Shown: piece by piece, positions 32,095 through 43,220 of the stretch
How positions within the stretch are numbered: the stretch's first letter is position 1
How the letters are laid out: each line of letters opens with the position of its first letter
NCBI GenBank assembly: GCA_027034975.1
Contig: JALVWQ010000038.1
Location: 47,641-111,640, forward strand
Length of the DNA: 64,000 nt
Direction: 5' to 3'
DNA from: Campylobacteraceae bacterium
GTDB lineage: Bacteria; Campylobacterota; Campylobacteria; Campylobacterales; Sulfurovaceae
Program-made: the position numbers and the translations under genes
The notes under the pieces: generated by a model
Databases searched by the model: none
Told to the model about the DNA's origin: nothing
What the model saw: the letters and a program-made list of their open reading frames with translations, nothing else

Positions 32095-35000
32095 TGCTTA
32101 AGTAGTCTTGAAGAGCATTTGGCTCAATATTGCCACCATTTGCTTTGAGAGATTTGATAGCAAGTGCTGCTGCTTTTGCAGCTGCGATTGTTGTAAAGTA
32201 TGCTACATTGTTTGCTAATACACTTTGTCGAATCTTTTTAGCGTCGCTTTTGCTTGCAGTATTGTCACTTGTGTTAATTGCAATTGCAATTTCGTTATTT
32301 TTTATCATATCATCAATATTTGGGCGACCCTCACTAAGTTTAAGGACAAGTTCGCACTCTATTCCTGCTTCGCTAAGAGCTTTGTGTGTACCTTTAGTTG
32401 CTACTATCTTTAATCCTAAGTCGCTATAGAGTTTACCAATCTCACCAGCTAATGGCTTATCGTTGCTAGTTAAAGAGATAAATACAGTTCCCTCAAGTGG
32501 AATAATATTTTTAGAGGCAAATTGGCTCTTTGCAAAGCTCATCCCAAAGTCTCTACTAATACCCATTACCTCTCCGGTAGACTTCATCTCTGGTCCTAAG
32601 ATAAGGTCGGAACCTGGGAGTTTATTGAAAGGGAATACAGCCTCTTTTACTGCTACATGATCTTTTAGTTTTGGCTTCATAGGTGTTGTGTTGTAGTCGA
32701 CAACTTTAAATCTGTCGTAGAATTTAAGAGCCTCTCTAAGGTTACCTTCTACCATAACTTTTGTAGCTACTTTTGCTAGTGGAAGACCTGTTGCTTTCGA
32801 TACAAATGGTACAGTTCGTGATGCTCTTGGGTTTACCTCGATTAAGTAAACCTCATTTTCAAAAATTGCATACTGTACATTCATAAGTCCAACAACACCT
32901 AGACCTAGTGCAATATCCATAGTCTGCTTCTCTATTTTTGCTTTTAACTTATCGCTAATAGAGAGAGTAGGGAGGATACAGGCACTATCACCAGAGTGGA
33001 TACCTGCCTCTTCGATATGCTGCATAAGCGAGCCAATATAGACCTCTTTCCCATCACTAATTGCATCTATATCAAGCTCAATAGCATTATTTAAGAATTT
33101 GTCAATAAGTACAGGCGATTCGTTAGAGACTTGTACAGCTTCATCCATATACTCTTTGAGTTCACTATCGCTATAGACTGTACGCATTGCTCTACCACCA
33201 AGTACGAAGCTTGGTCGAACAAGCACAGGATAACCAATTCTATTGGCAATAATGAGAGCCTCCTCTTTTGTAAAGGCAGTACCGTTATCAGGCTGCTTTA
33301 ATCCTAGTTCTTTAATAAAGTCTGAGAACTTCTCTCTATCTTCAGCCATATCGATAACTTTAGCACTTGTTCCGATAATCTTTGCACCAATTTCAGTTAA
33401 TTTTTTTGCCAATTTTAGAGGGGTTTGCCCACCAAAGTGTACAATAATACCATCTGGGTTTTCGTGCTCGATTACATTACGCACATGCTCAAAGTCGATC
33501 GGTTCAAAGTAGAGCACATCACTTGTATCGTAATCTGTAGAAACTGTCTCAGGGTTACAGTTGTACATTATCGATTTTATGCCCATATCTTCAAGAGCAA
33601 AAGCAGCATGCACACAGCAGTAGTCAAACTCAATACCTTGTCCAATTCTGTTTGGGCCACCACCAATTACAAGTACTTTTTTATCGTTTGAGTTAGTAGG
33701 GTTAGTCTGCTCTAGCTCATTAGAGATACTAGTGCTCGAGTAGAGGTATGGCGTTAAGGCTTTAAACTCAGCAGCACAGGTATCTACTTCGTTAAAGTGC
33801 TGCTTGATGCCAAGTTTCTCTCTAGCGTTATAGATATCATTTTCTGTAAGTGCTGTACCCTCTTCTCTATTGATTAAGTGTGCAATTATCGCATCACTAA
33901 AGCCTTCGCTTTTTACCTTTCGTAAAAGTTCACTGTTGTTTAAAATTGAGATATTTATCTCTTTCTCTCTTTTTGCTAACTCTTCAAATTGATAGAGGAA
34001 CCATGGGTCTATTTTAGAGAGTTCAAAAATCTCTTCGACACTTTTGCCTCTTCTAAAGCCCTCCATTACATAGAGAATTCTATCGCTATTTGGGCGACGA
34101 ATCTCTCTATTGAGAGTCTCTTCATCGCAATCAATTTCGTTAAATCCAATAAGTCCAGTCTCTAGTGAAACAAGTGCTTTTTGGAAAGACTCTTTAAAGG
34201 TTCTACCAATACTCATAATTTCACCAACAGACTTCATCGCTGTTGTTAATGTAGAGTCAGCTAGTGGGAATTTCTCGAAAGTAAAGCGAGGAATCTTTGT
34301 TACAATATAATCTATTACAGGCTCAAAACTTGCAGGAGTTCCAGTAATATCGTTTGTAATCTCATCAAGAGTGTAGCCAACTGCTAAAAGTGTTGCAACC
34401 TTTGCAATAGGGTATCCAGTAGCCTTCGATGCAAGGGCAGATGAGCGGCTAACACGAGGGTTCATCTCGATTACTATCATTCTTCCTGTTTTTGGGTTGA
34501 TAGAGAATTGAACATTACTCCCCCCTGTATCTACACCAATCTCTCGTAAAATCTTAAAAGAGGCATCTCTCATTCTTTGGTACTCTTTATCTGTAAGAGT
34601 AAGTGCAGGTGCTATTGTTATAGAGTCGCCAGTATGCACACCCATTGGGTCTAAGTTTTCAATAGAACATACAATAATACAGTTATCTGCTCTATCACGG
34701 ATAACCTCCATCTCATACTCTTTCCAACCAAGTAGAGACTCTTCGATTAAGATTTCGTTAATTGGACTAGCTTCTAAGCCACTCTTTGCAATTTCTTTAA
34801 ATTCATCGATATTATACGCAACTCCACTACCACCGCCAGCGAGTGTATAAGAGGCTCGTATAATTAAAGGGAAGCCAATCTTTTTAGCAGCCTCTAAAGC
34901 TTCATCTATAGTATAAGCATATTGTGAAATAGGGAGATCCATACCTATTTTTATCATCGCCTCTTTAAATGCTTGTCTATCCTCTCCCATTTTGATTGCT

Positions 35001-35356
35001 GCTGGGTTAGCACCAAGAAACTCTACACCCTCAAGCATACCCTTCTCGTACATACTCATAGCAACATTTAAAGCTGTCTGCCCACCCATTGTTGGAAGAA
35101 TTGCATCTACATTCTCTTTTTTAATGATTTTTGCAATAATCTCCTCTTCAATGGGCTCTATATAGGTTCTATCGGCAAACTCAGGATCTGTCATAATAGT
35201 AGCTGGGTTGGAGTTAATTAAAACAACACGATATCCTAAACTTTTCAGTGTTTTTGCAGCTTGTGTACCGGAGTAGTCAAATTCGCAAGCTTGACCGATA
35301 ACAATCGGTCCTGATCCTATAAGTAGTATTGTGCGTATATCGGTTCTTTTTGGCAT
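32087..35356 (-). CDS. carB: Carbamoyl phosphate synthase large subunit
   Basis: The 1089-residue protein has two homologous ATP-grasp halves: N-terminal [20 protein letters not shown] and [14 protein letters not shown], then [23 protein letters not shown] and [13 protein letters not shown]-terminal MGS-like allosteric domain follows ([20 protein letters not shown]). It makes carbamoyl phosphate for arginine and pyrimidines. CarA is not adjacent. The start is ATG; two small genes follow with overlaps. Confidence 0.96.
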   Translation of the reverse strand: MPKRTDIRTILLIGSGPIVIGQACEFDYSGTQAAKTLKSLGYRVVLINSNPATIMTDPEFADRTYIEPIEEEIIAKIIKKENVDAILPTMGGQTALNVAMSMYEKGMLEGVEFLGANPAAIKMGEDRQAFKEAMIKIGMDLPISQYAYTIDEALEAAKKIGFPLIIRASYTLAGGGSGVAYNIDEFKEIAKSGLEASPINEILIEESLLGWKEYEMEVIRDRADNCIIVCSIENLDPMGVHTGDSITIAPALTLTDKEYQRMRDASFKILREIGVDTGGSNVQFSINPKTGRMIVIEMNPRVSRSSALASKATGYPIAKVATLLAVGYTLDEITNDITGTPASFEPVIDYIVTKIPRFTFEKFPLADSTLTTAMKSVGEIMSIGRTFKESFQKALVSLETGLIGFNEIDCDEETLNREIRRPNSDRILYVMEGFRRGKSVEEIFELSKIDPWFLYQFEELAKREKEINISILNNSELLRKVKSEGFSDAIIAHLINREEGTALTENDIYNAREKLGIKQHFNEVDTCAAEFKALTPYLYSSTSISNELEQTNPTNSNDKKVLVIGGGPNRIGQGIEFDYCCVHAAFALEDMGIKSIMYNCNPETVSTDYDTSDVLYFEPIDFEHVRNVIEHENPDGIIVHFGGQTPLKLAKKLTEIGAKIIGTSAKVIDMAEDREKFSDFIKELGLKQPDNGTAFTKEEALIIANRIGYPVLVRPSFVLGGRAMRTVYSDSELKEYMDEAVQVSNESPVLIDKFLNNAIELDIDAISDGKEVYIGSLMQHIEEAGIHSGDSACILPTLSISDKLKAKIEKQTMDIALGLGVVGLMNVQYAIFENEVYLIEVNPRASRTVPFVSKATGLPLAKVATKVMVEGNLREALKFYDRFKVVDYNTTPMKPKLKDHVAVKEAVFPFNKLPGSDLILGPEMKSTGEVMGISRDFGMSFAKSQFASKNIIPLEGTVFISLTSNDKPLAGEIGKLYSDLGLKIVATKGTHKALSEAGIECELVLKLSEGRPNIDDMIKNNEIAIAINTSDNTASKSDAKKIRQSVLANNVAYFTTIAAAKAAALAIKSLKANGGNIEPNALQDYLSNG

Positions 35357-35456
35357 AGATAGATACCTCTTTTTAAGTTAGTATTATACTTAAACGATTT
35401 GAATATGAGCTTTATAAATTACTACATACTAATAAGAAAAAAAGTTCAGTAGAACA

Positions 35457-36434
35457 CTAATATTTTTTGTTAAATTGGAGTGTATTGTTTAAGAGAGATC
35501 CATAGTCGATTATCTGCTGTTTCTCTTCCTCTTTTATAAGAGAAGGCTCAACTATATTCTCTTTTGTTTGATCAGCAGAGCTGTTATTTTCGTTATTTTG
35601 TGCATCGATAGGGATATATGGATAGACTTTATTAGGAAAAGCATTTTTTGGCTGATAATCTGTAGTTAAATATGGTGCAGGGTTAGAGATTAAAAAGAAT
35701 GTCTCAGGTTTTGCAATATTTGCATAGATTCTTATCTTTGCTTGCTTGTATTGGTCAAGTGTATTTACATCTACAACTACACCTACAGGGATATCTGGAA
35801 AAAAGATATTATCTAAGCCACTTGTTTTTACAACATCTCCTATTGTAACTTTTGACCATCGTGGAATAAATTTTACAATCATACCTTTTTTGTTATCGCC
35901 TTGTGCGATACCATGTATCTCTTTTGAACCAATAGATACACCAAATGTACATTTAGGATGTGAAAGAAGATAGCCGTAAAACTTGCCATCAATATTCTGC
36001 ACAATACCGGCTGCAACATCTTCTTGAATTAAGCCATAGAGTTGTTTTTGTTTCATTTCTAACTCTTTTGGAGTTGTTAGCAGAATCTCATCTAAACGGT
36101 TTAGCTTAACATAGGAGATTGTATTGACAAGATAGATGCTTTTATAAGGTTTTTTCTCTAAAGATGGTAAAAGGTGGTAGACTTCTGAGAGTTGCTTAAT
36201 ATAGTGAGACTGCTCAATAAGAAGCTTTTTAAGCTCACTATTTTCTCTTTTTAATGAGAGAACAAGTTGGTGTTGATGTATATAGCTATCGCCCATATCA
36301 CTAAAGTTATGATAGGCATTTTTAATTGGATTTATAAGATCTAAAAAGAAGCTTTTAACGGCACCACTATATTTTGTATTTATTACAAATAGGATTATAA
36401 GAGCTAGAAGAATTAGGATGCCTCTCTTCTTCAT
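35457..36434 (-). CDS. mreC: Rod shape-determining protein MreC
   Basis: The 325-residue protein has one N-terminal membrane helix (GILILLALIILFVI), a coiled coil (about 60-95), then the beta-rich MreC periplasmic domain with GDVVKTSGLDNIFFPDIPVGVVVDV. The last 60 residues are polar and Asn/Gln/Glu-rich. MreC links MreB to the elongasome. It follows mreB by 8 nt. No mreD is seen next to it. Confidence 0.9.
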   Translation of the reverse strand: MKKRGILILLALIILFVINTKYSGAVKSFFLDLINPIKNAYHNFSDMGDSYIHQHQLVLSLKRENSELKKLLIEQSHYIKQLSEVYHLLPSLEKKPYKSIYLVNTISYVKLNRLDEILLTTPKELEMKQKQLYGLIQEDVAAGIVQNIDGKFYGYLLSHPKCTFGVSIGSKEIHGIAQGDNKKGMIVKFIPRWSKVTIGDVVKTSGLDNIFFPDIPVGVVVDVNTLDQYKQAKIRIYANIAKPETFFLISNPAPYLTTDYQPKNAFPNKVYPYIPIDAQNNENNSSADQTKENIVEPSLIKEEEKQQIIDYGSLLNNTLQFNKKY

Positions 36435-36442
36435 ATCTGTTC

Positions 36443-37483
36443 TTAATCCTCATATGTAGTTTGCTGTAGTAGATCAATTTGATTCAGTGCTTCACCTGTA
36501 CCTTTTGCAACAGCTAAGAGTGGCTCTTCAGCAATATAGACTGGAAGTTTTACTGTTTCTGCAAGATACTCATCTAAACCACGAATTAATGAACCACCAC
36601 CAGTTAGAACAATACCATTCTCTACAATATCACCTGCTAATTCAGGTGGCGTTTGCTCTAAAACACTTTTGAGTGCTTCAGCAATTTGGTGAAGTGAGTC
36701 TGAGATCGCCTCACGAATATGTTCACTAGTTATCTCTATCGATTTAAGGCTTCCCTCAACTTGGTCGCGCCCTTTTACTGTTGTTTTAAGAGGTTCATCA
36801 AGTTTAACTGCTGTTCCAATATCAATCTTTAATTTCTCTGCAACACGGTCACCAATAAGGAGGTTGAAGTTTTTCTTAAGATAATCCATAATAGCAGCAT
36901 CAAGCTTATCTCCAGCAACACGAATAGATTTACTAATAACTAAACCACCAAGAGAGGTTACACCAATCTCTGTAGTACCACCACCAATATCTACTACCAA
37001 GTTACCATTAGGATCTTTAACAGGTAAACCAGCACCAATAGCTGCTGCCATTGGCTCTTCAATCAAATAGACGCTTCTAGCCCCTGCATTTAAAGCAGAC
37101 TCTCGAACAGCTTTTCTCTCAACTTGAGTTAGACCATATGGTACACAGATAATAATACGAGGAGATGCAAACATCCCTTTTCCATTTACTTTTTTAATAA
37201 AGTACTCTATCATCATCTCTGTAGTGTTAAAATCTGCAATGACACCATCTCGCATAGGGCGAATAGCTTTAATAGATCCTGGAGTCTTCCCAATCATCTC
37301 TTTAGCCTCTTGCCCAACAGCTAAGATCTCCTCTTGTCCAAGTCTATTGAGTTTTACAGCAACAACTGAGGGCTCATTAATTACAATACCTTTTCCTTTA
37401 ATGAGTACAATTGTATTCGCAGTTCCTAAGTCTATCGCCATATCATGTGATAAAAAACCAAATAAATTTCTAAAAAATCCCAC
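36443..37483 (-). CDS. mreB: Rod shape-determining protein MreB
   Basis: The 346-residue actin-fold ATPase has AIDLGTANTIVLIKGKGIV (phosphate 1), VDIGGGTTEIGVTSLGG (phosphate 2) and VLTGGGSLIRGLDEYL (adenosine motif). The N-terminus MGFFRNLFGFLS is a likely membrane-binding helix. It organises lateral wall growth together with MreC downstream and MurF/MurJ elsewhere in the window. It begins 11 nt after clpX. Confidence 0.96.
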   Translation of the reverse strand: MGFFRNLFGFLSHDMAIDLGTANTIVLIKGKGIVINEPSVVAVKLNRLGQEEILAVGQEAKEMIGKTPGSIKAIRPMRDGVIADFNTTEMMIEYFIKKVNGKGMFASPRIIICVPYGLTQVERKAVRESALNAGARSVYLIEEPMAAAIGAGLPVKDPNGNLVVDIGGGTTEIGVTSLGGLVISKSIRVAGDKLDAAIMDYLKKNFNLLIGDRVAEKLKIDIGTAVKLDEPLKTTVKGRDQVEGSLKSIEITSEHIREAISDSLHQIAEALKSVLEQTPPELAGDIVENGIVLTGGGSLIRGLDEYLAETVKLPVYIAEEPLLAVAKGTGEALNQIDLLQQTTYED

Positions 37484-37494
37484 CTATCATCCTT

Positions 37495-38709
37495 TTACGC
37501 TGTTTTTTTATTTTTTAACAAAAGTGGCTCTGAGCCATTTTTGACAACATCTTCCGTAATTATAACTTCATACCCTTTTAAATCAGGCAATTCATACATA
37601 ATTTCGAGCAAAATAGCCTCTAAAATTGACCGTAATCCTCTTGCTCCTGTTTTTCGCTCTAAAGCCTTTTCGGCAATTGCTCTAAGTGCACTCTCCTCAA
37701 AAGTGAGGGTGACATCATCCATAGCAAAGAGTGCTTGGTACTGTTTTACTAAGGAATTTTTTGGTTCTGTTAAGATGCGAATCATATTCTCTACCGAGAT
37801 CTTCTCAAGTGTAGTAATAACATGGAGACGGCCAATAAGTTCTGGTATAAGCCCAAAAGAGACTAAGTCATCTGGTTCAACAAAAGAGAGAATATTTTTA
37901 TTATCCTCTTTGGTGCGTTTTTTATGGCCAAAGCCTAGAGTATTTCCACCAATTCTTCGCTCGATAATCTCTTCGAGACCATCAAAAGCACCGCCACAGA
38001 TAAAAAGAATATTAGAGGTGTCAATCTGAATAAAGTCTTGATTAGGATGTTTTCGCCCACCTTTTGGTGGAATATTAATTGTTGATCCCTCTATAATTTT
38101 AAGAAGTGCTTGTTGTACACCCTCTCCAGATACATCTCGTGTAATAGAACGGTTCTCACCCATTCGTGCAATTTTATCTATTTCGTCAATAAATACAATC
38201 CCTCTCTCAGCCTTTTGTACATCCCCATCGGCGGCTAGGAGCAGTTTAGTAATAATATTCTCAACATCCTCTCCAACATAGCCAGCCTCTGTAAGGTTTG
38301 TAGCATCAGCTATCGCAATAGGTACATCTAAAAATTTCGCAATCGATTGAGCTAAAAGTGTTTTTCCACTCCCAGTTGGCCCAATAAGAAGAATATTTGA
38401 TTTAGAAATCTCTGTATCATCTTCGTTATGACTCTTTTTAAGAATTCTTTTATAGTGGTTATAGACTGCAACGCTGAGTGTCTTTTTCGCACTCTCTTGG
38501 CCAATAACATAATTGTTTAAGAAGTTATTCAACTCTTTTGGAGTGAGCTCTTTTAACTCTTGCTCTATCTCTTCGTACGAACTACTCTCTTCTCCAAAGA
38601 GAATTTTGTATGCAGAAACAACACAGTTACTACAAATATATGCGTTCTGTCCTGCTACTAAGGGGAGGTCATCTTTCTCATGTGCTCCACAAAAACTACA
38701 TTGTTTCAT
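37495..38709 (-). CDS. clpX: ATP-dependent Clp protease ATP-binding subunit ClpX
   Basis: The 404-residue protein has an N-terminal four-cysteine zinc domain (CSFCGAHE and CSNCV), Walker A GPTGSGKT, the pore loop GYVGEDVEN, Walker [10 protein letters not shown] and a sensor-2 region [10 protein letters not shown]. ClpX unfolds substrates for ClpP. ClpP is not next to it. The order lpxA, clpX, mreB, mreC is compact and probably co-transcribed. Confidence 0.96.
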   Translation of the reverse strand: MKQCSFCGAHEKDDLPLVAGQNAYICSNCVVSAYKILFGEESSSYEEIEQELKELTPKELNNFLNNYVIGQESAKKTLSVAVYNHYKRILKKSHNEDDTEISKSNILLIGPTGSGKTLLAQSIAKFLDVPIAIADATNLTEAGYVGEDVENIITKLLLAADGDVQKAERGIVFIDEIDKIARMGENRSITRDVSGEGVQQALLKIIEGSTINIPPKGGRKHPNQDFIQIDTSNILFICGGAFDGLEEIIERRIGGNTLGFGHKKRTKEDNKNILSFVEPDDLVSFGLIPELIGRLHVITTLEKISVENMIRILTEPKNSLVKQYQALFAMDDVTLTFEESALRAIAEKALERKTGARGLRSILEAILLEIMYELPDLKGYEVIITEDVVKNGSEPLLLKNKKTA

Positions 38710-38770
38710 CTTTTACTATCCTTTTTAATTCTCTCTATATTATACTCAACTACGCTTAGAGTGCTTTCTT

Positions 38771-39550
38771 CTATTTAGTACGGTCGTATGCAATGCCACG
38801 CGTTGAGTTTAAAATAAATTGTGCTAAATTGCTTATATAACTATTTTCACTTCTACTCAACTCCTTGGCAACCTCTTTAAGTGGTCGTGTACCGCTAAAG
38901 AGTTCTTTGTAAGCAGATTTTATTCTGTTTATATCTTCAGTCGCAATATTGCGTCTTAAACCAGTTAAGTTGAGTCCTCTGAGTTTCGCTCTATTACCCT
39001 CTACTAAACAGTATGGCGGTACATCTTGGCTTACTGCACTAGCCCCTGCAATCATTGCCATATCGCCAATTTTTACAAATTGATGGATAGGTGTTAAGCC
39101 ACCAATTACAACACCACTACCAAGCTCTACATGTCCAGCAAGTGTAGCCGCATTTGCTAAGATACAGTTATTTTGAATAATCACATCATGAGCAATATGC
39201 ACATATCCCATTAAAAGGTTATTGTCGCCAATTTTTGTAACACCTCCACCGCCTTTTGTACCGGGGTTTATAAGTGTGAACTCTCGAATTTTATTATTAT
39301 TTCCAATTATAAGTTCCACTTTTTCACCACTATATTTTAAATCTTGTGGAATCGAACCAATAACTGCATGAGAGAAGATTTCGTTACCACTACCGATTGT
39401 TGTATTGCCCTCTATTAAAGTGTGGCTACCAATTTTCGTATTGTCGCCAATTGAGACATCTTTGGAAATATAGCTATAGGCACCAATAGATACATTTTTA
39501 CCAATTGTTGCACCAGCTTCGATAATAGCTGTAGGGTGAATAAAAGACAT
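38771..39550 (-). CDS. lpxA: UDP-N-acetylglucosamine acyltransferase
   Basis: The protein of about 259 residues begins MSFIHPTAIIEAGATIG and continues as a left-handed beta helix of hexapeptide repeats. A C-terminal helical domain (LRGLNLTGLRRN) follows. LpxA starts lipid A synthesis by acylating UDP-GlcNAc. The ORF track begins 21 nt earlier at a TTG inside fabZ. The ATG is chosen because all LpxA proteins start near this IHPTAII motif, leaving a 7-nt gap to fabZ. Confidence 0.94.
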   Translation of the reverse strand: MSFIHPTAIIEAGATIGKNVSIGAYSYISKDVSIGDNTKIGSHTLIEGNTTIGSGNEIFSHAVIGSIPQDLKYSGEKVELIIGNNNKIREFTLINPGTKGGGGVTKIGDNNLLMGYVHIAHDVIIQNNCILANAATLAGHVELGSGVVIGGLTPIHQFVKIGDMAMIAGASAVSQDVPPYCLVEGNRAKLRGLNLTGLRRNIATEDINRIKSAYKELFSGTRPLKEVAKELSRSENSYISNLAQFILNSTRGIAYDRTK

Positions 39551-39557
39551 AATTTTC

Positions 39558-40007
39558 TTACTTATCAACAATCATTGCTTTAAGCTCAGCTTCTGCAACA
39601 AGTTTATCATCTACGAAAGCTTTGCCATCTAAATGCCATACAGCACCTCTATTTTTAATTACTGTTAACTTATAAATTAACTGGTCACCAGGAACTACTG
39701 GATGTCTAAATTTACACTTATCGATACTCATAAAGTAAACTACTTTATCTTTAGCAGCTTCTTGCTCCTCTTTAGAAGCACTTTGAAATGCCAAAACACC
39801 ACCAGCTTGTGCCATCCCCTCAATAATCATAACACCTGGGTAGATTGGATGGTCAGGAAAGTGCCCTTGAAAAACTGGCTCTGATATAGAGACATTTTTA
39901 TAACCTGTAATCATCTTAGATGGTTCTAGTTCAGTAATTCTATCGACTAAAAGAAAAGGGTATCTATGAGGAAGAATATCTTGTATCTGCATAACATTAT
40001 AAAGCAT
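39558..40007 (-). CDS. fabZ: 3-hydroxyacyl-ACP dehydratase
   Basis: The 149-residue hot-dog-fold enzyme has [11 protein letters not shown] and the catalytic helix [23 protein letters not shown] with the active His and Glu. It dehydrates 3-hydroxyacyl-ACP in fatty acid synthesis. Pairing with lpxA is common because both use the hydroxyacyl-ACP pool. AAAGGT precedes the chosen ATG; an internal ATG five codons in is possible. Confidence 0.95.
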   Translation of the reverse strand: MLYNVMQIQDILPHRYPFLLVDRITELEPSKMITGYKNVSISEPVFQGHFPDHPIYPGVMIIEGMAQAGGVLAFQSASKEEQEAAKDKVVYFMSIDKCKFRHPVVPGDQLIYKLTVIKNRGAVWHLDGKAFVDDKLVAEAELKAMIVDK

Positions 40008-40106
40008 GGTGCTACCTTTATAAAAAACTGTTGTGTAATGGTATCGAAAGCTTTGTTAAAAATTGATTATTATGTCATTTTTTAATTTAGAGTTGTTCTA
40101 TTGGTT

Positions 40107-41204
40107 CTATGGAGTATTTAGAATTAGAAGTTCCTCTTTGACATCTTCATAGACTTTCGTTTCAACTTTTAACTCTACTTTTGACTTTGGTACCTCTTGG
40201 ACAACAAAGATAGCCGAGAGATCAAAAGGGGAGTGAACAATTTGAGAGCGGATAGCTAACTCCTCTTCAAAACGCGGTGGGCTTTCAAGAAGCTCTTTAA
40301 TTGATCTATACTCTCTGTTTCCTAAAGTGTTGTAGTGTTCAAGAGTAATAAATTTAATCTCATCACGACTAAAGTAGTACACACCGTTTATAGCTCTCTC
40401 TACTTTGCCTCGAGAGTAGCTGTTTTTGAGTGTAGAGTAGGGGAGTATATGGGTTAGTATCGGTTTTTTCTTCTCTTTTACAATACCAAAAAGGAGCCGC
40501 CAATTAAGAAATCGGTTCTTTATAATCTCGTAATTAGCCCCTTGCTCCTCAAGCTCTAGCCGTTTTTTGTAGAGTTCGATTTTTGCTTCGATAGAGTTTG
40601 GTTGAATCTGTTTAGAAACTGGGCAAAAGAGTTCATCTAAGAGTCGGTTTTGTTGCTCTCTTTGCTGTTTGAGGGCATAGAGACATCCACAGTAGTTTTG
40701 TCGATAGAGTTTTGCCTCTTTTGCTAAAATATTCTGCTCTTGGGTGCCATTTTTTTGGCGGTAATTAGGTGCTAAAAATTGAATGCCAAATCTATTGGCT
40801 AATTGATCACCACTCTGCTTTAGCTGCTCTATCGATTTTTTTGGCGAAGTTAAGAGTGTAGATGTAAAGTAGTTACACCCTAACTCTTGTGCTTTTTTGG
40901 CACTTATTTCAAAGCGACTATCAAAGCATACTGAACATCTTGCACCCTTTTCTGGCTCGTTCTCTAGCCCTCTTACTGCATCTATCCATGCATCATAGTC
41001 ATACTCACCCTCTACAAGCTCTATGCCTAACTTTTTGCAACTTCTTTGAACATCTAGGAGTCTTAGATAGTACTCGCTATAGGGGTGTATATTTGGGTCA
41101 TAAAAGAAGCCTATTAGTTTAGCATTAGGAAAATCTTTTTGCATCTTTTGTAAAAAGTAGTGACTATCTACCGAACAGCAGATATGAACTAAAATGTTTT
41201 GCAT
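40107..41204 (-). CDS. queH: Epoxyqueuosine reductase QueH with C-terminal extension
   Basis: The 365-residue protein has the QueH (DUF208) core of about 200 residues: HICCSVDSHYF, FYDPNIHPYSEY, GARCSVCFDSR, STLLTSPKK and a YCGCLYAL ending. These cysteines ligate iron-sulfur and catalyse the last step of queuosine synthesis. About 165 residues follow that are not part of the minimal enzyme, with charged helices and strands and no recognised motif. Similar long forms may be common in Campylobacterota. Confidence 0.88.
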   Translation of the reverse strand: MQNILVHICCSVDSHYFLQKMQKDFPNAKLIGFFYDPNIHPYSEYYLRLLDVQRSCKKLGIELVEGEYDYDAWIDAVRGLENEPEKGARCSVCFDSRFEISAKKAQELGCNYFTSTLLTSPKKSIEQLKQSGDQLANRFGIQFLAPNYRQKNGTQEQNILAKEAKLYRQNYCGCLYALKQQREQQNRLLDELFCPVSKQIQPNSIEAKIELYKKRLELEEQGANYEIIKNRFLNWRLLFGIVKEKKKPILTHILPYSTLKNSYSRGKVERAINGVYYFSRDEIKFITLEHYNTLGNREYRSIKELLESPPRFEEELAIRSQIVHSPFDLSAIFVVQEVPKSKVELKVETKVYEDVKEELLILNTP

Positions 41205-41289
41205 AAACTAACAACCTTCCAACTTCAAACTTTTTCTACCCTATATTTCCTCCAAAGCCCCAGCTTTAGAACAAGAGAAAAACACAAAC

Positions 41290-41345
41290 CTCAACTCTTA
41301 ACTCTCAATTCTCAATTCTCAATTCTTAATTCTTAACTCTCAAAT
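41290..41345. repeat. Eight-unit heptamer tandem repeat CTYAAYT
   Basis: Eight consecutive 7-nt units fit CTYAAYT or near it (CTCAACT, CTTAACT, three CTCAATT, CTTAATT, CTTAACT, CTCAAAT). The array runs into the 3' end of yggS and includes its stop codon. It is likely prone to slippage. Confidence 0.9.
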
Positions 41346-42019
41346 AGTCTCGATCCAATTCTAACCATATTGGAGCCACACTCAATTGCTAATTTAAAAT
41401 CACCACTCATTCCCATCGAGCAGATTGTGGCACCACTCTTTTGAAGCTGTTCATAAATCTTATAGGTTCTCTCGAAGCTCTCTCGTATCTCTTTAGTATC
41501 TTCGCTATGTGCACCAATTGTCATAACCCCTTTTAAGGTAAGGTTTGGACAACTCTCTTGTATCTGCTTGTAGATATCGATCGCCTCTTCTGGTTTTATA
41601 CCACTTTTGCTTGCTTCATAAGAGCTATTAATTTGTAAAAGACCACTAAGAGTTCTCCCTTTCGATTCAAGCCGTTTATTAAGCTCTTGAGCTAACTCTA
41701 AAGAGTCTATTGAGTGTATCAGCACTGGGTTAAGATCGATTAACTTATTGATCTTATTCTTTTGTAGTGTTCCAACCATATGCCAAGCTAGTGGTAATTC
41801 ATCTAAAGCTTCGACTCGTTGGGCTAGCTGCTGTACCTGATTTTCACCAAAGTTTCTCTGACCGAGTTCATAAAGTGTTTTGATATTCTCTATCTCTGTA
41901 TATTTGCTTACAACAACAAGTTGCACAATAAGGTGCTCGCTTCTTGCTACTCTTGCCTCTTCGATATCCCAAATAACTCTATCTAAGTTTGCTCTTAATT
42001 TCTCTTTCTCTAAAATCAT
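41333..42019 (-). CDS. yggS: PLP-binding homeostasis protein YggS/PLPBP
   Basis: The protein of about 228 residues has the PLP-lysine region VVVSKYTE near the start, RNFGENQVQ, WHMVGTLQKNKIN, MSMGMSGDF-like SMGMSGDFKLAI and VRIGSRLF. It manages pyridoxal phosphate levels. ATG at 42019, with GGGGGTAA upstream, is chosen over the TTG in the ORF track. It starts 2 nt after rseP. Its final codons lie within a heptamer repeat. Confidence 0.93.
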   Translation of the reverse strand: MILEKEKLRANLDRVIWDIEEARVARSEHLIVQLVVVSKYTEIENIKTLYELGQRNFGENQVQQLAQRVEALDELPLAWHMVGTLQKNKINKLIDLNPVLIHSIDSLELAQELNKRLESKGRTLSGLLQINSSYEASKSGIKPEEAIDIYKQIQESCPNLTLKGVMTIGAHSEDTKEIRESFERTYKIYEQLQKSGATICSMGMSGDFKLAIECGSNMVRIGSRLFES

Positions 42020-42021
42020 TG

Positions 42022-43110
42022 TTACCCCCAAATTCTATTTATATCATTATACAAGCCAAATACCATTATACCCATTAAAAATATCCAACCAGCGATAGTT
42101 AATCGATATAAAACCTCTTCATTTGGTGGTTTTTTGGTTATCATCTCATAGATATTAAAGAGGATATGCCCACCATCAAGTGCTGGTATAGGCAATAGGT
42201 TAATAACACCTAAATTGACCGAAATAAGAGCCATAATAAAGAGTAGGTATAAAAGCCCTGCCTTTGCAAAGCTGATAAGTAGATCAAAAATTGTCAATGC
42301 ACCGGCAATATTTTTCGATTCCACCTCGCCAGTAGAGACCTTTTGTATCCCTTTTGTAATGAGAAGAGTAGATTTTTTAGTCTCATTGAGTGCATAGTGT
42401 AGTGCCTCGATAGGAGAGAAGTGAACAGTTGTGTTTTTATCAATTTTTGGAACAATTCCTATGACTCTCTGTTTGACAGTTTGGTTAAACTCGTTACTTC
42501 TCTCTTCTATCTTAGGTGTGAGTGTTAACTCTAGCTCACTATCTCCTCTTAACACATTGAGCGTAATTCTATCGCTACTATTAACAATCGCATCTTTTAG
42601 TTGGTACCAGTATCGAATAGGGGTGTTGTTAATTTTAATAATCTTATCTTCAGCCTTTAAACCAGCTTTGGCAGCAGGTGTATTTGGGACAACTTTCCCA
42701 ACGACTGGGGGAATATAGCTACTAGCAGCAATGATTGGTGCCCCTTTTATTGCAATAAAAAGATAGATAAAAAAGGCTAAAACTATATTTGCAAGAGGAC
42801 CAGCAAGAAGAATAACTATCCGCTGCCACGGCTTTTTACTATTGTAACTATCTGGATCAGTGCTTCGAGCAAGTGGGTCTGTATCGTCTTGCCCCTTGAG
42901 TTTCACATAACCACCAAGAAGAATAGGGGCAAATGCCCACTCAGTACCTAGCCACTCTTTTTTAAAAAGTATCTTACCAAAACCAATACTAAATCGTTCA
43001 ACTTTTACACCAAAAAACTTAGCAGCACTAAAGTGTCCAAGTTCATGAAAAAAAACCAAAGCAGAGAGGGCAAGAAGGGCTATAAAGACATAAATGATCA
43101 ATTCAAACAT
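42022..43110 (-). CDS. rseP: Site-2 zinc metalloprotease RseP
   Basis: The 362-residue polytopic protein has the zinc motif FFHELGHFSAAKFFG in helix 1, PALDGGHILF late, and one PDZ domain (VGKVVPNTPAAKAGLKAEDKI). RseP cuts membrane-embedded substrates such as anti-sigma factors and signal-peptide remnants. E. coli RseP has two PDZ domains; one appears here. It is read divergently from the unknown gene at 43221. Confidence 0.92.
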   Translation of the reverse strand: MFELIIYVFIALLALSALVFFHELGHFSAAKFFGVKVERFSIGFGKILFKKEWLGTEWAFAPILLGGYVKLKGQDDTDPLARSTDPDSYNSKKPWQRIVILLAGPLANIVLAFFIYLFIAIKGAPIIAASSYIPPVVGKVVPNTPAAKAGLKAEDKIIKINNTPIRYWYQLKDAIVNSSDRITLNVLRGDSELELTLTPKIEERSNEFNQTVKQRVIGIVPKIDKNTTVHFSPIEALHYALNETKKSTLLITKGIQKVSTGEVESKNIAGALTIFDLLISFAKAGLLYLLFIMALISVNLGVINLLPIPALDGGHILFNIYEMITKKPPNEEVLYRLTIAGWIFLMGIMVFGLYNDINRIWG

Positions 43111-43186
43111 AGTAAACCCTTATTTTTTGCTGAATTATATAAAAAGTTACCCTAAACTATGCTATCGTAGGCTTAAAATATGTTAT

Positions 43187-43192
43187 TATAAT
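43187..43192 (+). promoter_or_regulatory. Likely -10 box upstream of the coiled-coil membrane gene
   Basis: TATAAT sits 28 nt before the ATG in the divergent rseP gap, in an AT-rich stretch. No good -35 is seen, as is usual for Campylobacterota promoters. Confidence 0.45.
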
Positions 43193-43220
43193 AAAAAATC
43201 TTTGTGAGTAAAGGATAGCC

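Noticed and set aside
41290-41345. CRISPR array
   Set aside because: The period is 7 nt with no spacers and there are no cas genes in the window.
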